Below, one piece after another: positions 36,207-45,315 of a stretch of DNA of 64,000 bases. Numbering within the stretch: the stretch's first letter is position 1; each line of letters begins with the position of its first letter. The DNA comes from an uncultured Erythrobacter sp. (GTDB lineage Bacteria > Pseudomonadota > Alphaproteobacteria > Sphingomonadales > Sphingomonadaceae). The stretch lies in contig CANLZI010000001.1 of assembly GCA_947495555.1 (NCBI GenBank), positions 1,898,861-1,962,860 of the forward strand, read 5' to 3'. A model generated the notes under the pieces. It saw only the letters and a program-made list of their open reading frames with translations. It searched no databases and had not been told where the DNA came from. The position numbers and the translations under genes are program-made.

Positions 36207-37004
36207 TTATGGTTGAGTTGCGAGCCAGGCGCGCGTGGTTTTCGCCACTTGTTTGGCGCGCTCAATTGGATCGGGGTAGGCATCGCGCAGCACCTGCGAG
36301 CGTTCTTCAATGGCAAAGGCAATTCCAGCGGGTAGGGCGGCCTTCATGCCGGCAGCATCCAGCCCGCCATCACCCAACGCGCAGCGCCGATTGATCGCGT
36401 CGTCGATAATCTGATTTGGATCGGAAAGGTCGGGTGCTTGCGCAGGCCCATCGCACAATTGAGCGTAGCTGATCCATTCGAGAGGCACGTTGGCAATATC
36501 CTTTGTCGTGGTGCCGGTGCGTGACCAATGCAGAGTGTCGAACAATATGCCTTTGGGCCCGCCCTCAACCTGCTCCATGATCGCCATCGCTGAATCCAGC
36601 GAGCGGACTTCGGTAAACAGGGCAAATTCCAGATTGATGCAGACCGACGTTCCCGCAGCGCGTTCGACCAGCCGTTGCAATTTGGCCGCGGTGGCGTCGG
36701 GATCGGGATCGCTGGAAACGCACAGCACATTGGCCGCACCAAGCTCAGCGGCGATATCTACCATTTCTTCCAACCACGGATCTGGCGGGCCGGGCATGAT
36801 CCACAGCACTTCCAGATCGAGCAGCCGCACATCGGCATCGGTCAAATGCTTGCGGATTGCGCGCGTTGTGGCTGGTGTCCAATCGTCCTTTTCCACCCAC
36901 ATTCCGCCATAATCAAACTCTGCCTGAGCGGCGCATTCGACCAATTGGGCGGGGGTGGCCTCTGGTGTAATACCAGCAGCAAAGGAGATGACAGGGATGG
37001 TCAC
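36207..37004 (-). CDS. Sugar phosphate isomerase/epimerase-like TIM-barrel protein
   Basis: A 265-residue xylose-isomerase-like (AP endonuclease family 2) TIM barrel. Segments are PVISFAAGITPEATPAQLVE, VRLLDLEVLWIMPG, ELGAANVLCVSSDPDPDATA, SVCINLEFALFTEV and KGILFDTLHWSRTG, where Glu, Asp and His would be metal ligands. The start GTG at 37004 is chosen because GGAGG is 8 bases upstream; the in-frame TTG at 37019 lies in that site. It sits between the symporter and an SDR on the same strand. The reaction is unknown. Confidence 0.86.
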   Translation of the reverse strand: MTIPVISFAAGITPEATPAQLVECAAQAEFDYGGMWVEKDDWTPATTRAIRKHLTDADVRLLDLEVLWIMPGPPDPWLEEMVDIAAELGAANVLCVSSDPDPDATAAKLQRLVERAAGTSVCINLEFALFTEVRSLDSAMAIMEQVEGGPKGILFDTLHWSRTGTTTKDIANVPLEWISYAQLCDGPAQAPDLSDPNQIIDDAINRRCALGDGGLDAAGMKAALPAGIAFAIEERSQVLRDAYPDPIERAKQVAKTTRAWLATQP

Positions 37005-37028
37005 TGCTTTTGCCTCCAAAAGACTGGT

Positions 37029-37784
37029 TTAGAGTGTTTGCCCATCGTCGAGAACAAAATCGGCTCCGGTCACAAATTCGGCTGCGTCGCTGCTGAGGAA
37101 CAGAACCATGGCATCCAGGCCTTCTTCACCCATCAAGCGGCGCTTGGGAAAGCGGCTGATCTGCTTCTTGCCAGGATCGGTATCGAACCATTCGTCATTG
37201 ATTTCGGTCCGGATGTAACCGGGCGAGATCGTGTTGATGCAAATGCCTGTGCGGGCCCATTCGCGGGCCATAGTGCGCGCGGCCTGAACAACACCAGCCT
37301 TGCTGGCGGCATAGGCGACCAGACCGGGCGACGGCTCAAACGCTGTTATGGAAGCGGTGATCACAATCCGGCCTTGCCGTGTGCCAGCGGCGATCATGCG
37401 CCTTGCCCCCTCGCGCGCGGTTAAAATCGCGCCCTTGAGGTTGACTGACAGGGCCCTCTCGATCTCTTCTTCGGTGATGCTTGTGGCCATGCCGGCACCG
37501 TCTATGCCCGCATTGGCGACCAGCGTATCAACCGTACCAAAGGCGTCTTCGGCTGCGTCAAATCCGGCAATGATGCTGGCTTCTTGCGCCACGTCCATCG
37601 ATATGGCCGCAGTATTTCCTCCCAGCTCGTCGGCCAAGCTCTCCAGCCGATCCTTGCGCCGGGCCGCTAAGGAGACATTGGCGCCGGATTGGGCCAGCAA
37701 TCGACCAAAGCGAGCACCCAAGCCGGACGAGGCGCCTGTGACGAGCGCATTGCGCCCTGACAGGTCGAAGGAAAAGCCGCTCAT
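37029..37784 (-). CDS. Short-chain dehydrogenase/reductase
   Basis: A 251-residue classical SDR. TGASSGLGARFGRLL is the cofactor loop, NAGID the stabilising motif, and the active site is TASITAFEPSPG with YAASK. The C-terminal segment VTGADFVLDDGQTL is usual. It oxidises or reduces an alcohol/ketone with NAD(P). It lies between the Rieske oxygenase and the isomerase-like gene with gaps of about 25 bases, suggesting one operon with both. Substrate not known. Confidence 0.92.
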   Translation of the reverse strand: MSGFSFDLSGRNALVTGASSGLGARFGRLLAQSGANVSLAARRKDRLESLADELGGNTAAISMDVAQEASIIAGFDAAEDAFGTVDTLVANAGIDGAGMATSITEEEIERALSVNLKGAILTAREGARRMIAAGTRQGRIVITASITAFEPSPGLVAYAASKAGVVQAARTMAREWARTGICINTISPGYIRTEINDEWFDTDPGKKQISRFPKRRLMGEEGLDAMVLFLSSDAAEFVTGADFVLDDGQTL

Positions 37785-37810
37785 GATGGTTGCACTGTCC
37801 CTCGCGAACC

Positions 37811-39250
37811 TCAGCCCTTGGCGGGCAATTCGCCATCGATGTATTTTTTCAGCGTTGTCTGGAAGTGACGGACCCGGCTGTCCTGATAGGCGCCCAGCTC
37901 CATAATGCCATTCGCCGATGCTTTCATACCGGTTTGGACATGTGGCAGATTGGCCATATCCTGATCGAACACGCTGGCCAGCGCTTCGCCCATCACGTCC
38001 TTGGCCCAGGCCCAGGGTTGATCTTCAGGGATGGTCACTTTCTCTACCGCGCGGGGGCGCTTTTCACCCTTGGGTGTGGGGAACAGCAGACGGATTTCCA
38101 TCACGCACCAATCGGCGGTGTCGCCCGGCAGCCAACGATAACATAGCGTAGGCAGATAGCCGATCCATGGCGAGAAATTCGGGAAGATATTGTAGGTAAA
38201 ATTATCCAGAATTTCGGAATCGGATTTGTCCGAATAATCGTGGCCATAGGCCTCTTTGAAACCCGCCCGGCTTGCCTCGGCAAGCAATTTACGCGCTTGC
38301 AACGGATCGCTTTCGTCCAGATCTACCTTTTCTTCGCTAGCGGCATAGCGGCGGTTGGTTTCCGCATCGGATCCGCCGGAAAACTCGGCCATCTTGTCGA
38401 GTACATATTGCTGCGTCTTGCCCTTCAAATGCGGGCTAAGCACACCAGACGGGGTGATCGCCCGATTGAAATGATCGCCGATCAGATCGTATTGGGAATT
38501 TGCATCGCCCAGGAATGGCAGCAATTGCGGATGGGTGGTGATGGAATGCCACGCTTCCATAAAGGCTTCTGCGGTTGCCTTCCAATTGGCCGGAATTTTC
38601 CGCGCCACCCACATGCCGGTGTAGCGATCTTCCATATTGTAATTGTCATAATGCGAAGCCGCCGGACCCAGCCAGGTTTTGAAATCTGGCAGATCATGGT
38701 TTTCGGTGATCATGACAAAGCCCTGCCACAGCTCAACGCGGGCTTCGGGCAGGCTCATGTCCTTGTCTTCCAGATGCTTGAAGTCCCAATCGCACGGGAT
38801 TTCCTTCAGCGCGCCATCGGTCTTCCAGGTGAAGCCATGGAACGGGCAACGGAATTGGGTGGTTGTGCCATTCTCGGTCCGCAGCTTGCGACCCCGATGC
38901 AGGCAGACATTGTAGAATGCCCGGACGCTGCCATCAGCCTGGCGGGTGATCAGGAAGCTATTATCGTTGATCTCGAATACAACTGTGTCACCAGTGTCGG
39001 GCAGCTCGTCCTCGCGGGCTGCAAACAGCCACACATTGGGCCACAGTTTTTCGCGCTCCAGCTTGGCGAATTCTTCGCTCACATAGGGCTCGATCTCAAG
39101 CGGATCATTCGGCATGTCGATATTTGTTTCTTCGAACAAATAATCAGGCGGCGTGCGCGTGTCGCCGTTCAGCATGTCGGTGTAGGTCATCCCGGGGCAA
39201 CGATCTTCGCGGCCACCTTCATTCGGGGTGATTTTCTTGATCTCGTTCAT
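37811..39250 (-). CDS. Rieske-type aromatic-ring-hydroxylating oxygenase alpha subunit
   Basis: A 479-residue oxygenase. The Rieske site is CLHRGRKL (CxH) with CPFHGF (CxxH) about 20 residues later. The mononuclear iron site is in FMEAWHSITTHPQ (HxxxxH); the facial Asp would lie further on. It inserts oxygen into an aromatic, aliphatic or terpenoid substrate using electrons from a reductase. No reductase or ferredoxin gene is beside it. The length is above that of ketosteroid 9-alpha-hydroxylase KshA, so I do not equate them. AAGG precedes the ATG. Confidence 0.93.
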   Translation of the reverse strand: MNEIKKITPNEGGREDRCPGMTYTDMLNGDTRTPPDYLFEETNIDMPNDPLEIEPYVSEEFAKLEREKLWPNVWLFAAREDELPDTGDTVVFEINDNSFLITRQADGSVRAFYNVCLHRGRKLRTENGTTTQFRCPFHGFTWKTDGALKEIPCDWDFKHLEDKDMSLPEARVELWQGFVMITENHDLPDFKTWLGPAASHYDNYNMEDRYTGMWVARKIPANWKATAEAFMEAWHSITTHPQLLPFLGDANSQYDLIGDHFNRAITPSGVLSPHLKGKTQQYVLDKMAEFSGGSDAETNRRYAASEEKVDLDESDPLQARKLLAEASRAGFKEAYGHDYSDKSDSEILDNFTYNIFPNFSPWIGYLPTLCYRWLPGDTADWCVMEIRLLFPTPKGEKRPRAVEKVTIPEDQPWAWAKDVMGEALASVFDQDMANLPHVQTGMKASANGIMELGAYQDSRVRHFQTTLKKYIDGELPAKG

Positions 39251-39354
39251 GGCCTGCCTTCTAGTCCTCGCAAATTGCGCAGTGTCGGTTGCCCAAGTTA
39301 TCGCACAATCTGTGCCTCAAGCATCCTAGCGCATTAAAGAGGAGGGCCAACCAC

Positions 39355-39888
39355 GTGGCAACATCAACCGGTATCACAAGCTGTGGCGACATCATGCAGC
39401 TGGCCTTTGTGCCCGACGATTTTGACGCTGCGATCGAGCATTGGACCCAAACCATGGGGGTGGGACCATTTTATTTGATCGAGAACATTCACCTGGACGG
39501 GATGAAATATCGCGGCGAACCAACCGGTGCGGTGTTCACTTTGGCATTGGCCTATTGGGGTGATCTGCAAATCGAACTGATTCGCCCGGAAAACGATGCG
39601 CCCTCGATCTATGCGGGCGAATATGCCGCGACCGAAGGTTTGCACCATGTCTGCGTACTAACCGATGATCTTGCCTCGGCGCGCGCCCAATGCGAGGCGC
39701 AGGGCGGTGAAGTGGTGATCGAAGGTAAGTTCGGCGCGAGCGATGTGATTTATGTCGATCCCGGAAAAGGGACGGGCCATTTGGTCGAGATTTTGCAGCA
39801 AGACCCGAACGGGCCTGACCTGTTTGCGATCATCAAACAGGCAGGCGAAAATTGGGACGGGAGCGATCCCGTCCGCACATTTGGATAG
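39355..39888 (+). CDS. VOC-family (glyoxalase-like) protein
   Basis: A 177-residue protein with two beta-alpha-beta-beta-beta modules: MQLAFVPDDFDAAIEHWTQT and LHHVCVLTDDLASARAQCEA. GLHHV and LVEILQQ carry the possible His and Glu metal ligands. VOC enzymes include dioxygenases, epimerases and isomerases, so the activity is open. GTG at 39355 is chosen since GGAGG is 9 bases away, not the earlier in-frame start at 39289. It is divergent from the Rieske gene and convergent with the LuxR-type gene. A paralogue is encoded at 62887-63432. Confidence 0.87.
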   Translation: MATSTGITSCGDIMQLAFVPDDFDAAIEHWTQTMGVGPFYLIENIHLDGMKYRGEPTGAVFTLALAYWGDLQIELIRPENDAPSIYAGEYAATEGLHHVCVLTDDLASARAQCEAQGGEVVIEGKFGASDVIYVDPGKGTGHLVEILQQDPNGPDLFAIIKQAGENWDGSDPVRTFG

Positions 39889-39921
39889 CAATGGATTGGC
39901 GCGCCGGACGACGCGTGAACG

Positions 39922-40731
39922 TCAAGAAGAAGCGCCCAGATATCCCAGCTGACCGGCTTTGAAGATGGTTTGCGCACGATTGACGCTGTCCAGCTTCTCG
40001 CCAGCGCGATGAACATGATAGCGGATCGTGGCGTGGCTGCGTTCCAGGATCATGCTGATCTCGCGGTCGGTTTTGCCAATCGCTGCCCAGCGCAAGCACT
40101 CGACCTCACGCTTGGACAAAACGCAATCCGACGGGATGCGTCGTTTGGTTCGGATCGCTTGAACATATCCGGCCACAAAGCGCCGCGTCACTTGCGCGAA
40201 CAGTGAACCATATTCGGCAAACTCCTCGGACAGATCTTCTTTGCTGCGGTCCATGCTGATGAAGCTGTTGGCCGAAATCTGGCCAAAGGGCAGATGCACC
40301 GGGATGACGATCGCTGCTTTACAAAGCGAGCGTTTCTCAAAGTCGGTCAGGTCGATTTCGTCGAGGTAAGAATTGGGCCAGCGCGTGTTGAAACCCTGTT
40401 CATTGACCCAGAACGGCTCGCTTTCATAGCGGCAAGCGCGCGGCAATGGGGAATGCAGGGCAAGGCGATGGTCCTCCCACCAGCGGGCGCCATCATCAAG
40501 CCAGCGAAACAGATCGGCGTTTAGGATTGTTCCTTCGGCATCGACCATCGGTTCCTTCGAGGAAATATCGTCGCACAGTGCGATTTGCATTCCACGCTCT
40601 TGGCCCAGCCTTGCCAAGGCTACGGCGGCGTCATGGATGTCTTCCGGGCACCGGATTGTCACTGCTTCCAGCAACTCGTCCAGATTTTCCCGACCTTGCG
40701 GCGTGCGCAATTCTACGACTTTAGCCACCAT
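39922..40731 (-). CDS. LuxR-type HTH transcriptional regulator
   Basis: A 269-residue regulator. The C-terminal about 60 residues form the LuxR/GerE helix-turn-helix (LSKREVECLRWAAIGKTDRE, then ISMILERSHATIRYHVHRAG, EKLDSVNRAQTIFKA). The N-terminal about 190 residues form an alpha/beta sensor domain (HSPLPRACRYESEPFWVNEQ) whose relation to autoinducer-binding domains I cannot confirm. No luxI-type synthase is present. It is divergent from the acyl-CoA synthetase at 40879 and probably controls part of the catabolic island, with a pathway intermediate as the likely ligand. Confidence 0.88.
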   Translation of the reverse strand: MVAKVVELRTPQGRENLDELLEAVTIRCPEDIHDAAVALARLGQERGMQIALCDDISSKEPMVDAEGTILNADLFRWLDDGARWWEDHRLALHSPLPRACRYESEPFWVNEQGFNTRWPNSYLDEIDLTDFEKRSLCKAAIVIPVHLPFGQISANSFISMDRSKEDLSEEFAEYGSLFAQVTRRFVAGYVQAIRTKRRIPSDCVLSKREVECLRWAAIGKTDREISMILERSHATIRYHVHRAGEKLDSVNRAQTIFKAGQLGYLGASS

Positions 40732-40768
40732 ATTTGCCTCTCTTCCTCATCCCGAGTCGCATATTTCA

Positions 40769-40783
40769 TAGCGTAAATCGCTA
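40769..40783. promoter_or_regulatory. Dyad in the LuxR-type/acyl-CoA synthetase intergenic region
   Basis: TAGCGTAAATCGCTA has 5-bp arms with a 5-base centre and lies 38 bases upstream of the regulator's start and about 95 bases upstream of the synthetase. It is a candidate binding site for the LuxR-type protein; the evidence is positional only. Confidence 0.35.
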
Positions 40784-40878
40784 GAAATTGCCTCTTATTT
40801 TGCTGAGGCGCTTGTCTGCGCACCTCTTCCTATAAGGGATAACAGACTTTTGTTTCGGTAGCGAGAATAGTTGAACTT

Positions 40879-42507
40879 ATGACATGGCGCGGCGACAATT
40901 TTGGATATGCCCTTAAACATTTGGCGCAGGCGATCGAGCCTGACCGGCCCGCGCTTGTTCATGGTGAGAGAACTGTCAGTTGGGCAGAGCTGGATCGGCT
41001 CACCGATTGCATCGCAGCTGGCCTGCAGCAGGCAGGTCTGAAGCCGGGCGATATCGCCGGTCAGATGCTGCGCAACAGCCCTGATTACATGCTTGCCTAT
41101 TTCGGCTGCGTCAAAGCAGGTGTGACGCCGGTCAATGTAAATTATCATTACCAGGACACCGAACTGGCTGACATCTTCACCCGGTTTCGATTGAAGGCTG
41201 TGTTTGCCGAGGCTGACTTTGCCGAGCGAGCGGCCAACGCCATGCCCGACAGCGATGCGCTGGTGATCGATGTTGGAGGCGCGGATGGGTTTTGGGGCGA
41301 TCTTCAATCCACCCCATTGCCATCAGATTTTAGCGTGCACGAAGATCCTGCCGCGCTGTTTTTGACCGCGACCGGCGGAACCACGGGAATGCCCAAGGCG
41401 GTGATGTGGCCGTTTAACGAGGCGTGGGGCGCTTTCAGTGTGTCGGTGTGGCAGCGCGGACCAGGAGAGCCTCCTTTTGTTGCGACCTCATTGGAAGACC
41501 AGGTCAACGAAGCAGTGCGGATCGTACCCGATAGCCCTGCGTCCAGCTCGCCCATGCTGTTGCTCAGCCCGCTGATGCATGGCGCGGGTCAATTCACCGC
41601 TGTTATTCATCTGCTCAAAGGCGGGACTTTGGCGACATTGCCTGTGCCCAAGTTTGATGCCGATGCGGCTCTGGATGAAGTGCACAGAATCAAAGCGCGC
41701 ACCTTGTTTGTGGTGGGCGATGCCTTTGCTTTGCCTTTGGCTGATGCGCTGGATGCGCGCGACAATGCGGCCGATACAATTGCCAGCCTGCGCAGCATCA
41801 TTTCCTCGGGTGCAGTATTCTCCGAAGGCAACAAGACCCGGTTGATCGCACACAATCAGAATATGGCCGTTGTGGATGCCTTGGGATCGAGCGAGAGTTC
41901 GGGCACAGCCATTATCATCACAACTGCAAAAGGCTCCTCTGGAGGAGGCAAGTTCTCCGCCATTCCCGGGCGCTCGACCAAACTGTTCGACGCTCAATTG
42001 CAAGAGGTGAAACCGGGCAGTGATGGGATCGGCGTGGTCGCTCGGTCAGGACCGCTGCCGCTGGGTTATCTGGGCGAGGACAAGAAAAACGCCGAGACAT
42101 TCCCGACCATCGACGGTGTGCGATACTTGATGACCGGCGATCAGGCCCGCTGGTCTGCGGATGGAACGCTGGAATTTATTGGCCGCGACAATATGTGCAT
42201 CAATACCGGCGGCGAAAAGGTATTTCCCGAAGAAGTTGAGAGCGTCTTGCAAGCGCACGAGCGGGTGCGCGATGCCCGTGTGGTCAGCCTGCCTGACCAG
42301 CGCTTTGGCCGCAAAGTTGTCGCCGTGGTTCAGCCTGAGAAGGATGATGAGGGCTTGCAAGAGGCGCTAGACGAAACCGCACGCAACAATTTGGCCGGCT
42401 ATAAGATACCGCGCGTATATCTGTTCACCCAGCAATCGCTGCGGCTGAACAATGGCAAGCCTGACTATAAGGCTGCGCAACGGTTGGCAGACGAAAGTTT
42501 GGCCTGA
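40879..42507 (+). CDS. AMP-dependent acyl-CoA synthetase
   Basis: A 542-residue ligase that activates a carboxylic acid with ATP and CoA. The P-loop is FLTATGGTTGMPKAVM. Further motifs are DALGSSESSGTAI, MTGDQARWSADGTLEFIGRD, TGGEKVFPEEVE and the C-terminal catalytic Lys in RLNNGKPDYKAA. It resembles the ligases near steroid and terpenoid genes, but specificity cannot be read. ATG at 40879 fits the family start. It is divergent from the LuxR-type gene, and its stop lies within a 15-nt tandem repeat. Confidence 0.92.
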   Translation: MTWRGDNFGYALKHLAQAIEPDRPALVHGERTVSWAELDRLTDCIAAGLQQAGLKPGDIAGQMLRNSPDYMLAYFGCVKAGVTPVNVNYHYQDTELADIFTRFRLKAVFAEADFAERAANAMPDSDALVIDVGGADGFWGDLQSTPLPSDFSVHEDPAALFLTATGGTTGMPKAVMWPFNEAWGAFSVSVWQRGPGEPPFVATSLEDQVNEAVRIVPDSPASSSPMLLLSPLMHGAGQFTAVIHLLKGGTLATLPVPKFDADAALDEVHRIKARTLFVVGDAFALPLADALDARDNAADTIASLRSIISSGAVFSEGNKTRLIAHNQNMAVVDALGSSESSGTAIIITTAKGSSGGGKFSAIPGRSTKLFDAQLQEVKPGSDGIGVVARSGPLPLGYLGEDKKNAETFPTIDGVRYLMTGDQARWSADGTLEFIGRDNMCINTGGEKVFPEEVESVLQAHERVRDARVVSLPDQRFGRKVVAVVQPEKDDEGLQEALDETARNNLAGYKIPRVYLFTQQSLRLNNGKPDYKAAQRLADESLA

Positions 42508-42560
42508 TAATTTGGGGCCTGATAGTTTCTGGCCTGAACCGATCTGGCTTGAGCGCTAGA
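42501..42560. repeat. Four 15-nt tandem repeats across a stop codon
   Basis: Units begin GGCCTGA, GGCCTGA, GGCCTGA and GGCTTGA at 42501, 42516, 42531 and 42546, exactly 15 bases apart. The TGA of the first unit is the stop of the acyl-CoA synthetase, and the last unit includes the convergent acyl-CoA dehydrogenase's stop. A weaker relative may precede it at 42486. Confidence 0.75.
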
Positions 42561-43764
42561 GTCCCAAAACCGTTTTTGCGATGATGTTCTTTTGCACTTC
42601 GTCCGAACCACCAAAGATGGTCGAGGCCCGATTGTTGAGGTATTTGCCCATCGCCACCTGAGCGACTTCGCTGCCAACAGGTTCAGGCGCCTCATTGCCA
42701 TACAGCGGTCGATCAAGCGGCAGTTGCAAGGCATCCAGGCCCAGCAATTCCAGCCGCAGCGTGTCGATCTCTTGGCCCAGATTTGAACCGAGCAATTTGA
42801 CCAGAGAGGTTTGCGGACCAGGCTGACGGCCTTGCGCCAATTCTGCCAGAATGCGCAATTCGGTCACCTCCAACGCCTCGGCCTCCAGCCGCGCACGCGA
42901 CAAACGGTCACGGAAACGCAGATCATGGGCCACTGCGCCATTAACGCCAGACGGCTGGGTTTCCGCCAAATCCGTCAGCTTGTCGATCGATTGGAGCAGG
43001 CGAGGGGCATAGCATGAGCCGCCGCGCTCGTTCTCGAGCAGATATTTCGCAATGGTCCAGCCCTGGCCTTCATCGCCAATCCGGTTTTCGACCCCGGTTT
43101 GCGCGTCAGAGAAGAACACCTGATTGACCTCGTGATCGCCCGACATGGACATGATCGGGGTCACTTCAACGCCCGGTTGATCCATCGGCAACAACAGGAA
43201 CGTAATGCCTTGCTGTTTCTTCACCTCGGTGTTGGTCCGCACCAATGCGAAGATCCAGTTGGCGTGATGCGCATGCGTGGTCCAGATCTTGGAGCCGTTG
43301 ACAGTGTAAGTGTCACCTTCCAGCCGCGCGCTGGTCTTCAGCGAGGCCAAATCTGATCCGCTGCCCGGTTCAGAATAGCCTTGGCACCAATAATCTTCGC
43401 CCGACAGGATGCGCGGCAAGAAGCGCGCCTTTTGCTCGGGCGTACCGAAGGCGCAGATCACCGGTCCCACCAGCCGCAGGCCGAGGATTGAAATGGACGG
43501 AGCGCCCGCAAGCGCGCATTCCTTTTCAAAGATGAACTTTTGCGTCGGGGTCCAACCGGTGCCGCCATCTTCCTTGGGCCAATGATAAGCAACCCACCCC
43601 TGCTTGTTCAGGATGCGATGCCATTCCATGCCGATATCCGGCTCCACAAACACACCGGGAGTGCGGCGTGCGCCGTCCCTTAAATGCTCGGGCAGGTTTT
43701 CGGCCAAAAACGTGCGGACTTCATCGCGAAACGCGAGGTCCTCGGCTGAGAAATCCATATCCAT
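42556..43764 (-). CDS. Acyl-CoA dehydrogenase, full-length
   Basis: A 402-residue flavoenzyme that introduces an alpha,beta double bond in an acyl-CoA and hands electrons to ETF. Motifs are GWVAYHWPKEDGGTGWTPTQ, YSEPGSGSDLASLKTSARLE (FAD-binding signature), NGSKIWTTHAHHANW and IFGGSDEVQKNIIAKTVLGL. It may pair with the shorter acyl-CoA dehydrogenase at 46921, as in alpha2beta2 steroid side-chain enzymes. The Shine-Dalgarno (AGGAGG) is inside the end of the ThuA gene upstream, so it is in the main minus-strand operon. Confidence 0.93.
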   Translation of the reverse strand: MDMDFSAEDLAFRDEVRTFLAENLPEHLRDGARRTPGVFVEPDIGMEWHRILNKQGWVAYHWPKEDGGTGWTPTQKFIFEKECALAGAPSISILGLRLVGPVICAFGTPEQKARFLPRILSGEDYWCQGYSEPGSGSDLASLKTSARLEGDTYTVNGSKIWTTHAHHANWIFALVRTNTEVKKQQGITFLLLPMDQPGVEVTPIMSMSGDHEVNQVFFSDAQTGVENRIGDEGQGWTIAKYLLENERGGSCYAPRLLQSIDKLTDLAETQPSGVNGAVAHDLRFRDRLSRARLEAEALEVTELRILAELAQGRQPGPQTSLVKLLGSNLGQEIDTLRLELLGLDALQLPLDRPLYGNEAPEPVGSEVAQVAMGKYLNNRASTIFGGSDEVQKNIIAKTVLGL

Positions 43765-43768
43765 GGTC

Positions 43769-44524
43769 TCAGACCTCCTCTCTCATCGCCCAGGCAATCC
43801 CTCGGCGCAATAAATCATAATAGACGTCATAGCTCCACGCGCACATTTCCTTGTGCGGATAGAAGTCTTGCATCCCGGGAAGGTCATAATGCCCGCGGCA
43901 ATGACCCAGCGCATTGTAGACGATCTGGCCCTTGCCAATATCGCGCGTGTACAGAATGGGGACCGTCGTCTTTTCCCAATCGGCTGTGACGAAACCGGTC
44001 GCTTCCCCTTCGAATGTCGTCTGCATCAAAATGTCGATTGGGGCGGTAGTGTTCGACAAATACAGCTCGTCGACAATCTCGAAATCGTCGATCCCTTTGG
44101 ACAATTCATGCGTCTTGTTGACCACTTCAACGGCAAATTGGCCGATGGGCGGGTGAGCTTTGAATTGGGTGCCGACCAGCTCCATAAAATCGGGCCGGTC
44201 ATCGGGCGCATCAACCAAGCCTTCTTCGGTGAACACCAAAATGGAATTGGTGCCATGCAGGGCAAGCCATTTGCCCCCGGCCTCCAGCCATGCCTTGATC
44301 TGCTGCGCCTGTTCGGGCGTCGGTACCAGATCGCAGGTATAGGTGATCAGAAAGCGGCATTGGTCGAGCCGCTCCAGCCCTGAATAATCGGCCGCTACTG
44401 TGGTGCGAATATGGGGCTGCTCCATCAGCAGCTTGAGCAATTCGAGCCGGGCGTAATCAATGTCGTGATATTTGCCTGCAGCCACAAAGTGGGCGTCAAT
44501 CCGTTGAGCTTGTTGTTGAGACAT
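43769..44524 (-). CDS. ThuA-domain protein
   Basis: A 251-residue protein of the ThuA (trehalose-utilisation-like, glutamine-amidotransferase-fold) family. Segments are AADYSGLERLDQCRFLITYT, AWLEAGGKWLALHGTN, FEIVDELYLSNT, VPILYTRDIGKGQIVYNALG and HCRGHYDLPG. ATG at 44524 is chosen with AGGAGC upstream; the open 39 codons before it overlap the neighbouring SDR. The reaction of this family is poorly known. Its place between an SDR and an acyl-CoA dehydrogenase suggests a role in the same pathway. A second ThuA protein is encoded at 49740-50519. Confidence 0.87.
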   Translation of the reverse strand: MSQQQAQRIDAHFVAAGKYHDIDYARLELLKLLMEQPHIRTTVAADYSGLERLDQCRFLITYTCDLVPTPEQAQQIKAWLEAGGKWLALHGTNSILVFTEEGLVDAPDDRPDFMELVGTQFKAHPPIGQFAVEVVNKTHELSKGIDDFEIVDELYLSNTTAPIDILMQTTFEGEATGFVTADWEKTTVPILYTRDIGKGQIVYNALGHCRGHYDLPGMQDFYPHKEMCAWSYDVYYDLLRRGIAWAMREEV

Positions 44525-44528
44525 CGGC

Positions 44529-45311
44529 TTAGCTCCTGATGCTGCCGCCGCCATCGACGGTAAAGTCGACCCCGGTGGTGAAACTGGCGTCATCGCTGGC
44601 GAGGAAGACGACGGCCTTGGCCACCTCTTCTGGTTCACCAATGCGATTCATCGGATGGGTTGCGGCAAAGTCGCGCTCGATATTCTCGGGTTCGTCAGCG
44701 CCCGAATGTTTGTAGCGGTTGTACATCGGTGTACGGATTGCGCCAGGGTGAACCATGTTGGCGCGGATCGGGACACCGCGTTCCGCACAATCCAGCGCGA
44801 TCGAACGGGTCAGGCCCAGCAAACCTGCCTTGGACGCGCTGTAGGCTGCTACAAAGGACGCGGCGCGGATCGCGATCATCGAGCCGATATTCACAATTGC
44901 GCCCGGCTCTCCATTGGCCTCCATCGAAGGCAGCGCGGCACGGCAACCGTAATAAGGACCGTTGAGATTGATATCGATCGTGCGTTCCCACACATCCAGC
45001 GTGCCATCCACCACATTGCCCGGTTCAGATATACCGGCGATATTGCACAGCACGTTCAATTTGCCGAAGCGGTTGGTGGTTGCCTTAACTGCGGCATGCC
45101 ATTGATCCAGATCGCGCACATCCAGCTGGCAGGCATCGGCATTACTGCCCAATTCCTCGGCCAGCGTGCGCGCTTTGTCGATCTGGACATCGCACAGCAT
45201 GACGCTGCCGCCTTGCTCTACGATCATGCGGCCTACCGTTGCGCCAATACCCTCGGCCCCGCCGGTAACCAGTGCGACTTTGCCTTCCATGCGGCCCATT
45301 GAAGTGGTCAT
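44529..45311 (-). CDS. Short-chain dehydrogenase/reductase
   Basis: A 260-residue classical SDR. The cofactor loop is VTGGAEGIGATVGRMI, then CNIAGISEPG (NAG-like), NIGSMIAIRAASF with catalytic YSASK, and a C-terminal TGVDFTVDGGGSIRS. It most probably oxidises a hydroxyacyl or hydroxysteroid-like intermediate using NAD. It lies 4 bases after the thiolase-like gene and 4 bases before ThuA on the same strand. The ATG at 45311 has only a weak Shine-Dalgarno, and ATG at 45299 or 45290 is possible. Confidence 0.92.
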   Translation of the reverse strand: MTTSMGRMEGKVALVTGGAEGIGATVGRMIVEQGGSVMLCDVQIDKARTLAEELGSNADACQLDVRDLDQWHAAVKATTNRFGKLNVLCNIAGISEPGNVVDGTLDVWERTIDINLNGPYYGCRAALPSMEANGEPGAIVNIGSMIAIRAASFVAAYSASKAGLLGLTRSIALDCAERGVPIRANMVHPGAIRTPMYNRYKHSGADEPENIERDFAATHPMNRIGEPEEVAKAVVFLASDDASFTTGVDFTVDGGGSIRS

Positions 45312-45315
45312 AATT

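Noticed and set aside
37811..39250. Rieske oxygenase as ketosteroid 9-alpha-hydroxylase KshA
   Set aside because: It is about 100 residues longer than KshA and no KshB-like reductase is near, so the assignment would be speculative.
38240..39337. A 365-codon plus-strand open frame opposite the Rieske oxygenase gene
   Set aside because: The minus strand encodes the complete Rieske and iron-site motifs; the plus frame has no family similarity.
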